Origin: Gallionellaceae bacterium
Lineage (GTDB): Bacteria > Pseudomonadota > Gammaproteobacteria > Burkholderiales > Thiobacillaceae
Reading direction: 5' to 3'
Length of the DNA: 64,000 bases
Assembly: GCA_028714875.1 (NCBI GenBank)
Contig: JAQTLN010000011.1
Span: 62,001-126,000 of the forward strand
In this document: positions 8,014 through 17,465 of the stretch, in pieces
How the letters are laid out: each line of letters begins with the position of its first letter
Position numbering within the stretch: the first letter of the stretch is position 1
Notes under the pieces: model-generated
The model's input: the letters and a program-made list of their open reading frames with translations, nothing else
What the model was told of the DNA's origin: nothing
Databases searched by the model: none
Made by a program: the position numbers and the translations under genes

Positions 8014-8535
8014 CTACCGGGGGAGGCGTATTTCCCGTTCCCCGTAACGGCCTTCGTTGGCGCGCGGGTGGCAGGCAGCGCAATTGCCGGGGATGCCGAT
8101 GGCTTTGCGTTGCCAGTAAGACTTCGGCACTTCATCGTGCATGAACTTGAAGAACGCGGTTTCCGTGATGCGCTGTGGCGCGGTGTTGACCGGCACGGAG
8201 CCGGCGATACGACGCATGCGCATGTCGGCAAAAATGCCATCGGCGGCCATGTCCTCCAAGTCCTTGAGCAAGGCCAGGCGCACCGGTTCCAGCAAGATGA
8301 CATCCTCACCAAAATGGTTGCCGAGTTCCGCCAGCATCTTGCGCCAGGAGCGCGCCGGCAGCATGCCGGGCGCGTAGACGATATGGCAACTCCCACATTC
8401 ATTCACCAGCGCCCTGCCGCGCGGCAAGGGGAACACCGCATCGTCGTCGGACGCCGTATTGCCGATCCAGAGGGTAGCCAATCCCACCGATGCGCAAAGA
8501 ATGGCCAGACCTTTCCAGGTGATGCTGCTTGGCAT
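8014..8535 (-). CDS. Diheme cytochrome c (DHC family)
   Basis: A 173-residue exported electron carrier with an N-terminal hydrophobic signal/anchor (WKGLAILCASVGLATLW) and two CxxCH haem sites, NECGSCHIVY near residue 48 and GNCAACHPRAN near residue 152. The arrangement matches the diheme cytochrome c family found beside b561-type cytochromes. It lies 41 bases downstream of the b561 gene on the same strand, so the pair probably transfers electrons between the quinone pool and a periplasmic acceptor. Confidence 0.88.
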   Translation of the reverse strand: MPSSITWKGLAILCASVGLATLWIGNTASDDDAVFPLPRGRALVNECGSCHIVYAPGMLPARSWRKMLAELGNHFGEDVILLEPVRLALLKDLEDMAADGIFADMRMRRIAGSVPVNTAPQRITETAFFKFMHDEVPKSYWQRKAIGIPGNCAACHPRANEGRYGEREIRLPR

Positions 8536-8576
8536 GTCATTCCACCAAGGTCATGAAGGCTGCGAAATCGGACATG

Positions 8577-9191
8577 TCATTCCTCTTCCCGCTCAACCTT
8601 GCGGTACTGGAAGCCGCTCACCATCGCCTGTGCCAAAGGCACCCCATGGCGAATTTCATGCAGGATCAGCAGGGCGATGTGCACAACCACGAAGGCCAGC
8701 AGGCTGTGTGCCATCCAGGCGTGCGGCTCGCGAAACAAGTGCTTGAGGGTAACCTCGTGACCCAGCCAAAGGTAGAGCGGGCCGCTCCCCTGATCGATGG
8801 CCGCCAGCGCCAACCCGGTCACCACCATCGTGAGCATGGCTAGATAAAACAGCAGGTACAACGCCGTAGCCGCTACCGGCGGGCCCCAATCCGGGGCAGC
8901 GGAAGACAGTTCACGAGTCCGCAACATCCGCCACCATGCGCGTGGCCGCCACATGGCGGTGAAGCGGGCATGCACCGGCCCGACCAGACCCCAGGTAATG
9001 CGGGCAACCAGGCCCAGCACCAGGCCATAGCCGAGCAGAACATGAAAATGCCAGAGGCTGGCGGCGTCCGGCGTGTAACCCAGCCACTCGGCGACGTGCC
9101 CGCCGAGCAGTAAAAGGACAATGACCAGCGCATTCCAGGCGTGGATGCTCCTCAGAACGAAGTCGTAGACTTTTTCCCGCTCGAGGATCAT
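8577..9191 (-). CDS. Cytochrome b561-type membrane protein
   Basis: A protein of about 204 residues with four membrane segments and conserved haem-ligand histidines (SIHAWNALVIVLLL near the start, WHFHVLLGYG, and AHSLLAFVVVHIALLILHE near the end). This is the Ni/Fe-hydrogenase-b/b561-like family that passes electrons to a partner cytochrome c, here the diheme cytochrome immediately downstream. I prefer the ATG at 9191; an in-frame GTG at 9200 is the alternative and would add three residues. Confidence 0.87.
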   Translation of the reverse strand: MILEREKVYDFVLRSIHAWNALVIVLLLLGGHVAEWLGYTPDAASLWHFHVLLGYGLVLGLVARITWGLVGPVHARFTAMWRPRAWWRMLRTRELSSAAPDWGPPVAATALYLLFYLAMLTMVVTGLALAAIDQGSGPLYLWLGHEVTLKHLFREPHAWMAHSLLAFVVVHIALLILHEIRHGVPLAQAMVSGFQYRKVEREEE

Positions 9192-9450
9192 TTCCGTCAC
9201 CAGGGGAAAACGTTACCCGGCATTGCCGCGAGGCCGGGGGAGATGCCGCACGCCATCGCCCTTGATCGGAAAGGACGGCGCGCTGAGAGCCGAAAGAGCG
9301 AAGGCGATTGAATTCATGGGGAATTCTCGAAGAAAGCGGAGGAAGGTACGGCGTGGGCAAACATAATCTTTGAATCTACTTATATTGTCACTACCCAAAC
9401 CAACCAGGTTAGGGAATGCCCTCCAGCGGCAAGCGCTTGCATTACATGCG

Positions 9451-10905
9451 CTATCCCTCCGCCATGCAGACATATTTTGTTTCCAGATACGCCTCGATGC
9501 CCTCCTCACCCCCCTCGCGTCCAAGACCGGATTGCTTGACGCCACCGAAGGGCGCGACTTCCGTGGAAATCACGCCGGCATTGACTCCGACCATGCCGTA
9601 TTCCAGCGCTTCGGACACGCGCCATACGCGCGCCATGTCGCGCGCATAAAAATAGGCGGCCAGCCCGTATTCCGTAGCATTGGCGAGGCGAATCGCCTCG
9701 GCTTCATCGTGAAATCGAATCACGGGCGCCAGCGGCCCGAAAGTTTCTTCGCGGCAGACCCGCATCTCCGGCGTCGCGTCGGCCAGCACGGTGGGCTGAA
9801 AAAAGGCGCCACCCAGGGCATGGCGTTTGCCGCCGCAGACCACGCGGGCACCCTGCCCCACCGCTTCGCTGATGTGCGCTTCCACTTTCGTCACCGCCGC
9901 TTCGCTCACCATCGGTCCCTGGGTGACGCCCTCCTCCAGGCCATTGCCGACCTTCAGCCCGGATACCGCCTTCGCCAGGCGGGCGACGAATTCGTCATGA
10001 ATGCCGTCCTGCGCCATCAGGCGGTTGGCGCACACGCAGGTCTGGCCGGCGTTGCGGTATTTCGAGGCCAGCGCGCCCGCGACCGCCGCGTCGAGATCGG
10101 CATCATCGAACACGATGAAAGGCGCATTACCGCCCAGTTCCAGAGAAACGCTCTTCAAGGTGGCGGCGCATGCGGCCATCAACTGTTTGCCGGTTTCCGT
10201 GGAGCCGGTGAACGACAGTTTGCGCACCAGTGGATTGGCCACCAGTTCCGCGCCTATGGCTTCGGCATTCCCCGTCACCACGTTCACCACCCCGGGTGGA
10301 AAACCGGCTTCCTCCGCCAGCCGCGTCAAAGCCAGGGCGGTGAATGGCGTCTTCGAGGCCGGCTTCGCCACCACCGTGCAGCCGGCCGCGAGCGCCGCGC
10401 CCGCCTTGCGGGTGAGCATGGCGGCGGGAAAATTCCAGGGCGTGATCAGCGCCGCGACACCAATCGGCTGCTTCAGGGTCAACACCCGTCGCCCCGGCCA
10501 CGGAGAGGGAATCACCCGGCCATAGACGCGCCTGGCTTCTTCCGCGAACCACTCCAGAAACCCCGCCGCGTACACCACCTCGCCGCGCGCCTCGGCCAGT
10601 GGCTTGCCCTGCTCCAGGGTGATCAGGCGAGCCAGATCCTCACTGTTCGCCAGCATCAGCTCATGCCAACGCCGCAACAGGGCCGACCGCTCTTTCGCCA
10701 GACGCGCGCGCCATGCGGGCAGGGCGGCCTGAGCGGCGGCGATGGCGCGGGCCGTCTCCGCCCCGCCGAAATCGGGTACCTGGCCGAGTCGCTCGCCGGT
10801 AGCCGGGTTGCCGACCGCCAGGGTCGCGCCGTTATCCGCGCCCACCCAAGCGCCATCAAAATAGGCCTGCTGGCGGAAAAGATCGGGGGTATTGAGTCCG
10901 TGCAT
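9451..10905 (-). CDS. gabD: NAD(P)-dependent succinate-semialdehyde-type aldehyde dehydrogenase
   Basis: A 484-residue aldehyde dehydrogenase. Motifs include [14 protein letters not shown] (cofactor binding), [29 protein letters not shown] (catalytic glutamate) and [12 protein letters not shown] (catalytic cysteine). These patterns fit the GabD branch, which oxidises succinate semialdehyde to succinate. The start at 10905 follows a good GGAGG ribosome binding site. No GABA transaminase is adjacent, so the physiological aldehyde is uncertain. A roughly 100-base inverted repeat lies upstream. Confidence 0.9.
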   Translation of the reverse strand: MHGLNTPDLFRQQAYFDGAWVGADNGATLAVGNPATGERLGQVPDFGGAETARAIAAAQAALPAWRARLAKERSALLRRWHELMLANSEDLARLITLEQGKPLAEARGEVVYAAGFLEWFAEEARRVYGRVIPSPWPGRRVLTLKQPIGVAALITPWNFPAAMLTRKAGAALAAGCTVVAKPASKTPFTALALTRLAEEAGFPPGVVNVVTGNAEAIGAELVANPLVRKLSFTGSTETGKQLMAACAATLKSVSLELGGNAPFIVFDDADLDAAVAGALASKYRNAGQTCVCANRLMAQDGIHDEFVARLAKAVSGLKVGNGLEEGVTQGPMVSEAAVTKVEAHISEAVGQGARVVCGGKRHALGGAFFQPTVLADATPEMRVCREETFGPLAPVIRFHDEAEAIRLANATEYGLAAYFYARDMARVWRVSEALEYGMVGVNAGVISTEVAPFGGVKQSGLGREGGEEGIEAYLETKYVCMAEG

Positions 10906-10971
10906 GGTGTTTCCTCCAAACCAGTCATGATCCCAGGGAACGCCCCCACGCATGAAAAACCCGCCGCAGCC

Positions 10972-11069
10972 GTAGGTCAGGTTGCGACCTCATCGCTCCC
11001 TGACGGCCGTTCCGTCCATTTTCAAGCTTGATGGTGGGTCGTCAGGTAGCCTTCGGCAACCTGACCTAC
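10972..11069. repeat. 98-bp nested inverted repeat (GTAGGTCAGGTTG family), copy 1
   Basis: The outer arms GTAGGTCAGGTTG and CAACCTGACCTAC are perfect, with an inner pair built on CCTGACG and CGTCAGG. Related copies are at 47535-47628 and 60109-60210. This copy lies between the aldehyde dehydrogenase and the thioredoxin/HEAT gene. Confidence 0.9.
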
Positions 11070-11093
11070 ACCGGGCGCCACGAGACTTCCACA

Positions 11094-11711
11094 TTATTCC
11101 AAACCCTCTCGCGCAATCTCGCGCACGTCCGCGTCTTCATCACCCAGCCGCGCTTCCAGCCACGGCCGCGCCTCGGAACTGCCGCTCAGGCCGAGATAGT
11201 GGCAGGCATCGGCGCGCACCCGCGCATCGGCATGGCCGGACAGCTTGCCCAGATCCGGAACCAGGCCGTGCAAAGCCGCCGAACCGATGTACTCCTCGAA
11301 CACCACCCCAGCCCCCAGGCGCACATTGATGCTCGCCTCCGGGTTGCCGACGATGGGCAGCAGGGCGGCCAGGCGTGTCGTATCGGCCGCCACCAACGCC
11401 AGAACCTGAGCAAGGCCGCCGGTTTTCAGCAGATCGTGGAAGGCTTCGGCCATGCCATCCGGCTCGGATGCGCGCCGCGCCCAGATGGCCAGATCACCCA
11501 CCGCGCGCGCCCCGGGCAACTCGAACGGCCCCAGGCGCAGCCAGGGAACGGAACGAACCGCGTGCGTTTCGGCGGCCTCCGGGTGGATCTCGATGTTCAC
11601 CACCTCCAGGCGACCGATGCCACCGTGTTTCACCAAATCGGACAAACCGGCCAATACGGCGGGGCAGTGCGGGCAATGGCTGGAAATAAACAACAGGGCG
11701 TCGGCGGTCAT
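11094..11711 (-). CDS. Thioredoxin-fold protein fused to HEAT-like repeats
   Basis: A 205-residue protein. The N-terminus reads MTADALLFISSHCPHC, a glutaredoxin-like fold with a CPHC redox motif, followed by VPWLRLGPFEL with the cis-proline expected after it. The C-terminal half (about 125-205) holds HEAT-like helices: LHGLVPDLGKLSGHADARVR and YLGLSGSSEARPWLEARL. The fusion suggests a redox-active adaptor that docks on another protein, but the target is unknown. It is divergent from the Old Yellow Enzyme gene. Confidence 0.75.
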   Translation of the reverse strand: MTADALLFISSHCPHCPAVLAGLSDLVKHGGIGRLEVVNIEIHPEAAETHAVRSVPWLRLGPFELPGARAVGDLAIWARRASEPDGMAEAFHDLLKTGGLAQVLALVAADTTRLAALLPIVGNPEASINVRLGAGVVFEEYIGSAALHGLVPDLGKLSGHADARVRADACHYLGLSGSSEARPWLEARLGDEDADVREIAREGLE

Positions 11712-11768
11712 GGGCTGGCGGAGGAAGGGAAGCGCCGCTAGGCTAGCGCACCTCTGAAGGAGAACGCC

Positions 11769-12857
11769 ATGTCCGACATCAACCTGTTTACCCCGCTGGC
11801 CCTTGGCCCCCTCACCCTGCCCAACCGCCTGGCCATGGCGCCCTTGACGCGCAACCGCTCCACTCCCGAGGGTGTGCCCCATGCGCTCAACGTCGAGTAC
11901 TACCGGCAGCGCGCCGGCGCCGGGCTACTGATTACCGAGGCAACCTGCATCGCGCCGGAAGCGGTGGGTTATCCACTCACTCCCGGTATCTGGAGCGATG
12001 CCCAGGTGGCCGGCTGGCGGGCGGTCACCGAAGCCGTGCACCAGGAGGGCGGGCGCATCGTCTGCCAGCTCTGGCATGTCGGGCGCATCTCGCATCCCTC
12101 GTTGCAGCCGAATGGACAACTGCCGGTCGCGCCCTCGGCCATCGCCCCGGTCGGCGACGCGATCACCTTCCAGGGGCCGCAGCCCTTCGTCACGCCGCGC
12201 GCCCTGGAAACCAGCGAACTGCCGGGCATCGTCGCGCAATACCGCCATGCCGCCGCGCAAGCGAAAGCGGCCGGCTTCGACGGCATCGAAGTGCATGCCG
12301 CCAACGGCTACCTGATCGACGAATTCCTGCGCGACGGCAGCAACCAGCGCACGGATGCCTATGGCGGAGACGTCGACAACCGCGCCCGCCTGTTGCTGGA
12401 AGTGCTGGATGCGGTCTGTCCGGTATGGGGCGCGGATCGCGTCGGCGTGCGCCTGTCACCGATCCAGCCGTTCAACGACATGCGCGATTCCGACCCCAAG
12501 TGCACTTTCAGCCGCGTGGTGGAACTGCTCAACCGCTTCGGCCTGGCCTATCTGCACCTCACCGAGATGGGCAAGGACGCGCCGGGCGCCGCCGGCCCCC
12601 ACTTCGACCCACTGGAGCTGCGCGATGTTTGGCGCGGCGTGCTGATGACCAACGCCGGCTACGACCGAGATCGCGCCAATGCCCTGCTGGCGGCGGGTCG
12701 CGCCGATCTGGTCGCCTTCGGCGTGCCGTTCATCGCCAACCCCGACCTGCCCGCCCGCTACCTGGCCGGCGCCCCGCTCAACGCCCCCGACCCCGCCACC
12801 TTCTATGGCGGCGATGCCAAGGGCTACACCGATTACCCGTTCATGGACGCGGCATGA
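11769..12857 (+). CDS. nemA: Old Yellow Enzyme family NADH:flavin oxidoreductase (NemA-like)
   Basis: A 362-residue FMN enzyme that reduces activated alkenes such as N-ethylmaleimide. It begins DINLFTPLALGPLTLPNRLAMAPLTRNRS and contains QLWHVGRISHPSLQPNG and GIEVHAANGYLIDEFLRDG, the OYE catalytic and FMN-binding blocks. GAGGAGAACGCC-like spacing before the ATG gives a good start (AAGGAG at about 11757-11762). It overlaps the following hydrolase gene by four bases (ATGA), so the two are cotranscribed. Confidence 0.93.
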   Translation: MSDINLFTPLALGPLTLPNRLAMAPLTRNRSTPEGVPHALNVEYYRQRAGAGLLITEATCIAPEAVGYPLTPGIWSDAQVAGWRAVTEAVHQEGGRIVCQLWHVGRISHPSLQPNGQLPVAPSAIAPVGDAITFQGPQPFVTPRALETSELPGIVAQYRHAAAQAKAAGFDGIEVHAANGYLIDEFLRDGSNQRTDAYGGDVDNRARLLLEVLDAVCPVWGADRVGVRLSPIQPFNDMRDSDPKCTFSRVVELLNRFGLAYLHLTEMGKDAPGAAGPHFDPLELRDVWRGVLMTNAGYDRDRANALLAAGRADLVAFGVPFIANPDLPARYLAGAPLNAPDPATFYGGDAKGYTDYPFMDAA

Positions 12858-13492
12858 AATTCACCATTCTCCCGGTCACCCCCTACCAGCAGAATTGCTC
12901 GCTGATCTGGTGCGAAGCGACGCGCCAGGCGGCGCTGGTCGACCCCGGTGGCGATGTCGAAATGCTGATCACCGCCGTCGAGCGCGCCGGCGTCACCCTG
13001 ACCAAGCTGCTACTCACGCACGGCCATCTCGACCATGTCGGCGGCGCGCTGGAACTCTCGCGTCGACTTGGCCTGCCCATCGTCGGGCCACATCCGGGAG
13101 ATGCCTTTCTTCTCGACAACCTGCCGGCGCAGGCCGACATGTTTGGCTTCCCCCCCGCCGAGGCCTTCGCGCCCAAGGAATGGCTGCGCGACGGCGATAG
13201 CGTGGCTGTGGGCGACCTGGCGCTACAGGTCATCCACTGCCCCGGCCATACCCCGGGCCATGTCGTGCTGTTCGAGCCGAAAAGCCGCCACGCCTTCGTC
13301 GGCGACGTGCTGTTCAAAGGCAGCATCGGCCGCACCGACTTCCCACGCGGCAATTACGAAGATCTGATCGACTCGATACGGAACAAACTCTTCCCCCTGG
13401 GCGACGATGTGGCTTTCATTCCCGGCCACGGACCGATGAGCACGCTGGGATACGAGCGACGCACCAACCCATTCGTGGGGGAAGATGCCTGA
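12854..13492 (+). CDS. Metallo-beta-lactamase fold hydrolase (YcbL/glyoxalase II-like)
   Basis: A 212-residue protein with the binuclear zinc motif THGHLDHVGG (HxHxDH), then HCPGHTPGH and the FVGDVLFKGSIGRTDFP block that supplies the bridging aspartate. It ends with the PGHGPMSTLGYERRTNPF segment typical of the YcbL group. These enzymes hydrolyse S-acyl glutathione thioesters. The four-base overlap with the OYE gene suggests a shared detoxification role. Confidence 0.9.
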   Translation: MKFTILPVTPYQQNCSLIWCEATRQAALVDPGGDVEMLITAVERAGVTLTKLLLTHGHLDHVGGALELSRRLGLPIVGPHPGDAFLLDNLPAQADMFGFPPAEAFAPKEWLRDGDSVAVGDLALQVIHCPGHTPGHVVLFEPKSRHAFVGDVLFKGSIGRTDFPRGNYEDLIDSIRNKLFPLGDDVAFIPGHGPMSTLGYERRTNPFVGEDA

Positions 13493-13572
13493 TGCGCGTC
13501 ACTTGCCCCTTTTTTTCAATGGCTCAATTGGCGTTAGCTGTTGAGCCGAGTGAAAGAGCCTGGGAAAGCGGC

Positions 13573-13607
13573 CTCCCCCTTTCCAAAAGGGGGAAAGGGG
13601 GATTTTT
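13573..13607. repeat. CCCCCTTT/AAAGGGGG palindromic repeat, downstream of the hydrolase gene
   Basis: CTCCCCCTTT and AAAGGGGG arms are followed by a second AAAGGGGGATTT element, as in the copies at 59555, 62502 and nearby. This copy lies in the 151-base gap between two convergent genes. Confidence 0.75.
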
Positions 13608-13643
13608 ACAAGGCTCGCGACCGCGAGCGCCACGCCTCGCTTA

Positions 13644-15539
13644 TCACGGCAGGCAGGTTGCCGAGTGCACGGCCTGGCAATACTCCGGAACCCATTCGCG
13701 CAACTTGGCGCGTACTTCCGCGTCACTGGCCGACTCGCTCCGGGCAATCCAGTCCAGCATGACGGCCACGTCTTCGGCAACCGCGTCGCGCGCCCGCGCC
13801 ACCCGCAACTTGGGATGCGGCGTCGGCAAAGTTGATTCGGAATCCGCGAGCAATTCCTCGTAAAGCTTCTCGCCGGGCCGCAAGCCGCTGTATTCGATGC
13901 GTATTTCGTCTTCGCTTTTGCCCGATAACCGAATCATCAGGCGCGCCAGGTCCGCGATCTTCATTGGCTCGCCCATGTCGAGCACGAAAATTTCGCCGCC
14001 CTGCCCCATCAAACCGGCTTGCAAGACCAATTGAGCGGCTTCGGGAATGGACATGAAGAAGCGGGTGATCTCAGGGTGCGTTACGGTGATTGGCCCGCCC
14101 GCCTCGATCTGCTTCTGAAACTTGGGAATGACACTGCCGGAAGACCCCAGCACATTACCGAAACGCACGGAGATGAAACGGGTCTCTCCCCGCCCCCCCC
14201 GGGGGAGGGGCCGGGGGAGAGGGAAAGACGCAGGATTTGTCCCATCCCCTTGCATCGCCTGGCACACCATTTCCGCCAGCCGCTTCGACGCCCCCATGAC
14301 ATTGGTGGGATTCACCGCCTTGTCGGTGGAAATCATCACGAACTTGCCCACTCCCGCCTGCTTGGCCGCCTGAGCCACCACCCAGGTGCCCAGCACGTTG
14401 TTTTTCAACGCCTGGAGCGTATTCACCTGTTCCATCAACGGCACATGCTTGTAAGCCGCCGCATGAAACACCACGTCCGGGCGGTAATCCCGCATCACCT
14501 GGCCAACCCGCACCGCATCCTTCACATCGCCGATGACACAAGCCAACGGCTGTTCAGGGCAGCACTGGGCGAACTCCTGTTCCATACCATAGAGCGCGAA
14601 CTCCCCCTGCTCGAACAACACCAGCAAGCGCGGCTTGAAGTGCGCCAATTGCCGGCACAGTTCAGAGCCGATGGAGCCTCCCGCGCCGGTGACCATCACC
14701 ACCTTGTCGGTCAGCAGCTCATGCAAACCCTGGCTATCCAGTTTCACCGGCTCGCGCCCGAGTAAATCGTCCAGCTCGATCTTGCGCAAGGACGCAACCG
14801 ACACACGGCCCTGCATAAGGTCGTCCATGGAAGGCACGGTCAGAATATTGAGCCCGAGACCCGCGCACTGGTCGGCCAGTTGCGTGCGTACTTCGTGAGC
14901 GGCGGAGGGGAGTGCCAGGATGACATCGCGCACCCCGTTCTTATCCGCCCAACGCTTGACCTCCCGCGTCGTCCCCAATACGGGAATACCTTGAATCAGC
15001 CGCCCCCGCTTGCCCGGTGCGTCATCCAGCAGCCCCACGGGCTGATAACCTGAAGCCGTGCGGTTCAACTCACGCAAAAGAAAATCTGCCGCCGAACCGG
15101 CCCCGAGAATCAACACGGGTTTGGTTTCCACCAGCAATCCAGCGAAACGGTGGTCCTTCCAGGCACGGTAGGCAAAGCGGCTGCCACCCATGATGAGCAC
15201 CAGTAGTACAGGGTCCAGGATCAGCACGGAACGTGGCACCACGGCTTCCACCCGGAACAGGATCAGTGCCAACCCTGTCGCCACTGCCGCCACCCCAACC
15301 GCCTTCAAGATACGTTTGAGGTCGGGCAAGCTGGCAAAGCGCCAAATACCGCGATAAAGACCGAAGTACCAGAACAGCGCGGCTTGCAGCGGCACCACCC
15401 AGACCAGGGTGGATAAAGCCGCCGGCAGATATTCCGGCGGCAGGGAAAGATTGAAACGCAGCCAGTACGCGCCCAACCAGGCCAGCACGGAGGCGGAAAG
15501 GTCATGAAGAATGACCAGAAAAGAGCGACTAATAAGCAA
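13644..15539 (-). CDS. wbpM: WbpM-type UDP-N-acetylglucosamine 4,6-dehydratase, membrane-anchored
   Basis: A 631-residue long-form SDR. Four membrane segments occupy about residues 1-115, a first Rossmann-like region follows (VLILGAGSAADFLL), and the catalytic SDR begins at VMVTGAGGSIGSELCRQL (about 292-309). AYKHVPLME and the FRFGNVLGSSGSVIPKF-type block complete the family picture. WbpM makes the 4-keto-6-deoxy intermediate for QuiNAc, FucNAc and bacillosamine-type sugars. Residues about 438-452 (FPLPRPLPRGGRGE) are encoded by a palindromic repeat and are not expected in the family. It overlaps the wbpL-like gene by 11 bases. Confidence 0.93.
   Translation of the reverse strand: MLISRSFLVILHDLSASVLAWLGAYWLRFNLSLPPEYLPAALSTLVWVVPLQAALFWYFGLYRGIWRFASLPDLKRILKAVGVAAVATGLALILFRVEAVVPRSVLILDPVLLVLIMGGSRFAYRAWKDHRFAGLLVETKPVLILGAGSAADFLLRELNRTASGYQPVGLLDDAPGKRGRLIQGIPVLGTTREVKRWADKNGVRDVILALPSAAHEVRTQLADQCAGLGLNILTVPSMDDLMQGRVSVASLRKIELDDLLGREPVKLDSQGLHELLTDKVVMVTGAGGSIGSELCRQLAHFKPRLLVLFEQGEFALYGMEQEFAQCCPEQPLACVIGDVKDAVRVGQVMRDYRPDVVFHAAAYKHVPLMEQVNTLQALKNNVLGTWVVAQAAKQAGVGKFVMISTDKAVNPTNVMGASKRLAEMVCQAMQGDGTNPASFPLPRPLPRGGRGETRFISVRFGNVLGSSGSVIPKFQKQIEAGGPITVTHPEITRFFMSIPEAAQLVLQAGLMGQGGEIFVLDMGEPMKIADLARLMIRLSGKSEDEIRIEYSGLRPGEKLYEELLADSESTLPTPHPKLRVARARDAVAEDVAVMLDWIARSESASDAEVRAKLREWVPEYCQAVHSATCLP
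14184..14224. repeat. GC-rich palindromic repeat inside wbpM
   Basis: CTCTCCCC ... CCCCGGGGG ... GGGGGAGAG folds into a GC-only hairpin. Translated in frame on the minus strand, it gives FPLPRPLPRGGRGE, placed just before the conserved RFGNVLGS block. Confidence 0.85.
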
Positions 15540-16497
15540 GACCAGATTCCTTCCAGCGATGGTCTATCACAACAGCCAATGCAAAATAGAAAGCCGCCCA
15601 GAGCACAACAAAGGCGGACTGCCAATCGGGATGACGCACCAGCAACAGACCTGAAACACCGGCCAGGACCATCAGGCCGTATTCCGCCAGGGCCAGGCGG
15701 CGATGGCTCCAGCCCAAGCGCACCAGGCGCTGGTAATAATGGCTACGGTGCGCTTGCCAGACTTTCTCACCCCGCAACAGGCGCCGAAGCAAGGTCAGGC
15801 TGGCATCGACGATGAAAGGCGAAAACACCAGAAGCGGAAACGTGATGGGCCACAATCCTGTTGCCCAACCAGCCAGGCCCAGAGCAGCGGCAAGATACCC
15901 CAGGGGAATCGAACCGGCATCCCCCATGAACACCCGCGCTGGTGGAAAGTTGAATAGCAGAAAGCCTACTGCGGCGGCCGCAATAATCCATGCCAGAAAA
16001 GCAAACGACTCCGCGCCCCCAATCCAGGCCGCGATCCCATAACTGGCAAAACCAAACAGCGCCATGCCACCGGCCAGACCATCCGAACCATCCATGAAGT
16101 TGTACAAATTGGTCATCCAGACCAGAACCGGCAATAACAACCACCACGACCAACTTGGCAAATCTGGCAAGACATACAAGGCCACCCCGGCCGCAACAGC
16201 ATGGCCGGCAAACCGGACCTGAACCGACAAGCCCCGCAGATCATCAAGGAGGGACAGCGCACACAATCCCAGCGCGGCCAGTGTCAGAACGAATACCCCC
16301 TCGGGACGCAATAACAAAACACAGATCGCCAGGCCCGTCATGATGCCCAGACCACCAATGCGTGGCGTAGGGCGGACATGCAAGGAGCGATCATTGGGAT
16401 GATCCATCGGCAGCACCGCCTCGCGGCGCAGCAATAGATTCAATGCAAGCCAGCAAGAAACCAGCGCGAGGGCGGGAAGGAACCAAACTCCAGACAT
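15529..16497 (-). CDS. wbpL: WbpL-type undecaprenyl-phosphate N-acetylhexosamine-1-phosphate transferase
   Basis: A 322-residue polytopic enzyme of the MraY/WecA family that attaches the first sugar phosphate to undecaprenyl phosphate. Family motifs are DHPNDRSLHVRPTPRIGG, LSLLDDLRGL, NLYNFMDGSDGLAGG (metal-binding aspartates) and VFMGDAGSIPLGY, then HRSHYYQRLV. I start at 16497 because upstream residues are unrelated. It is sandwiched between WbpM-like and WbpV-like genes, the order known from Pseudomonas O-antigen loci. Confidence 0.92.
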   Translation of the reverse strand: MSGVWFLPALALVSCWLALNLLLRREAVLPMDHPNDRSLHVRPTPRIGGLGIMTGLAICVLLLRPEGVFVLTLAALGLCALSLLDDLRGLSVQVRFAGHAVAAGVALYVLPDLPSWSWWLLLPVLVWMTNLYNFMDGSDGLAGGMALFGFASYGIAAWIGGAESFAFLAWIIAAAAVGFLLFNFPPARVFMGDAGSIPLGYLAAALGLAGWATGLWPITFPLLVFSPFIVDASLTLLRRLLRGEKVWQAHRSHYYQRLVRLGWSHRRLALAEYGLMVLAGVSGLLLVRHPDWQSAFVVLWAAFYFALAVVIDHRWKESGLAY

Positions 16498-16526
16498 GGC
16501 GGCGACTCTAGCCCAGGGGGTACTAC

Positions 16527-17465
16527 TTAACCAATATGCTGGAGGAAATAGGCCACAGTCTGGCCTAGCCCATCCTCCATCGAAAATGGCGGTCGCCAAC
16601 CCAACTCCTGACGAATTTTCGAGCTATCCACGACCAGGGAACCCAACAGACGATCTATCTCCGCAGAACGACCGGACAACACCCCCGCCATACGTAACCA
16701 GAATGCAGGCACAGACAACAGGCGCGCGGGCCGATTCATGGCACGCGCCAAACGGCGAGCAAGATCGGCACTGGAGACATCCTCACCATCGGAAAGCAGA
16801 TAAGTCTTGCCGGCTGCGGCAGGGTGTTCCAGACACAGACGTATGGCATCCGTGAAATTACCCAGATAAAGCAGGCTGCGACGGTTCTCGACGCGCCCAA
16901 ACGGCAAGGGCCTACGCTTTTCCACCATACGCATCAAGCGGAGAAAGTTGGCGCCCACGCCGGGGCCATAGACCAGGGGTGGGCGCAAGATCACCACTTC
17001 CATCCCCGTTGCCGACTCGATTTCTCGCAAACCTTGTTCTGCTTCCCACTTGGAGATCGCATATGCATCCTGTGGCAACGCCAGATCCGACTCGCTGTAG
17101 GGCTGTTTCCGCCCCTCGCCATTCACCTTGATCGAACTGATGAAGACAAAACGCCTTACCCCGGCGACGGCGCACTGACGGGCCAGATTCAATGTGCCGT
17201 CGGTGTTGACGGAGCGAAACGCCGCGAGTGGATTTCCTTCCTTATCACTCATTACATGCACCCGTGCCGCAAGATGCACCGCTGTGTCGATCCCTCGTAG
17301 CGCAGGAGACCAATCGGTGTCGGGGCCAATTTGCCCAACTACACGTTCGTTGTGTATGGTTCGAGAGCAGCGCACAGCGGGAATCACGTCGTGATCCACA
17401 TGCGACAGTACTTCACATAAAGCCCCCCCCACAAAGCCGGAAGCACCCGTGACAAGAACACTCAT
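16527..17465 (-). CDS. WbpV-like NAD-dependent sugar epimerase/reductase
   Basis: A 312-residue extended SDR with GASGFVGGALCEVL (dinucleotide binding), AARVHVMSD, and a YAISKWEAEQ catalytic Tyr-Lys pair. With WbpM and WbpL homologues next to it, the likely role is reduction or epimerisation of the UDP-4-keto sugar to UDP-QuiNAc or UDP-FucNAc. Which of these is formed cannot be told from sequence alone. A run of eight C bases (17423-17430) encodes GlyGly near residue 12. It overlaps the upstream GT2 gene by four bases. Confidence 0.85.
   Translation of the reverse strand: MSVLVTGASGFVGGALCEVLSHVDHDVIPAVRCSRTIHNERVVGQIGPDTDWSPALRGIDTAVHLAARVHVMSDKEGNPLAAFRSVNTDGTLNLARQCAVAGVRRFVFISSIKVNGEGRKQPYSESDLALPQDAYAISKWEAEQGLREIESATGMEVVILRPPLVYGPGVGANFLRLMRMVEKRRPLPFGRVENRRSLLYLGNFTDAIRLCLEHPAAAGKTYLLSDGEDVSSADLARRLARAMNRPARLLSVPAFWLRMAGVLSGRSAEIDRLLGSLVVDSSKIRQELGWRPPFSMEDGLGQTVAYFLQHIG

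Noticed and set aside
9213-9317. Possible 34-codon peptide on the minus strand upstream of the b561 gene
   Set aside because: No ribosome binding site or recognisable motif; likely chance frame in the 259-base gap.
9370-11031. Plus-strand open frame of 553 codons
   Set aside because: It is antisense to a well-supported aldehyde dehydrogenase and shows no family motif; long antisense frames are common at this GC.
13521-13547. GGCTCAA/TTGAGCC hairpin between convergent genes
   Set aside because: Stem is short and lacks a T run on the proper side for either gene, so not called as terminator.
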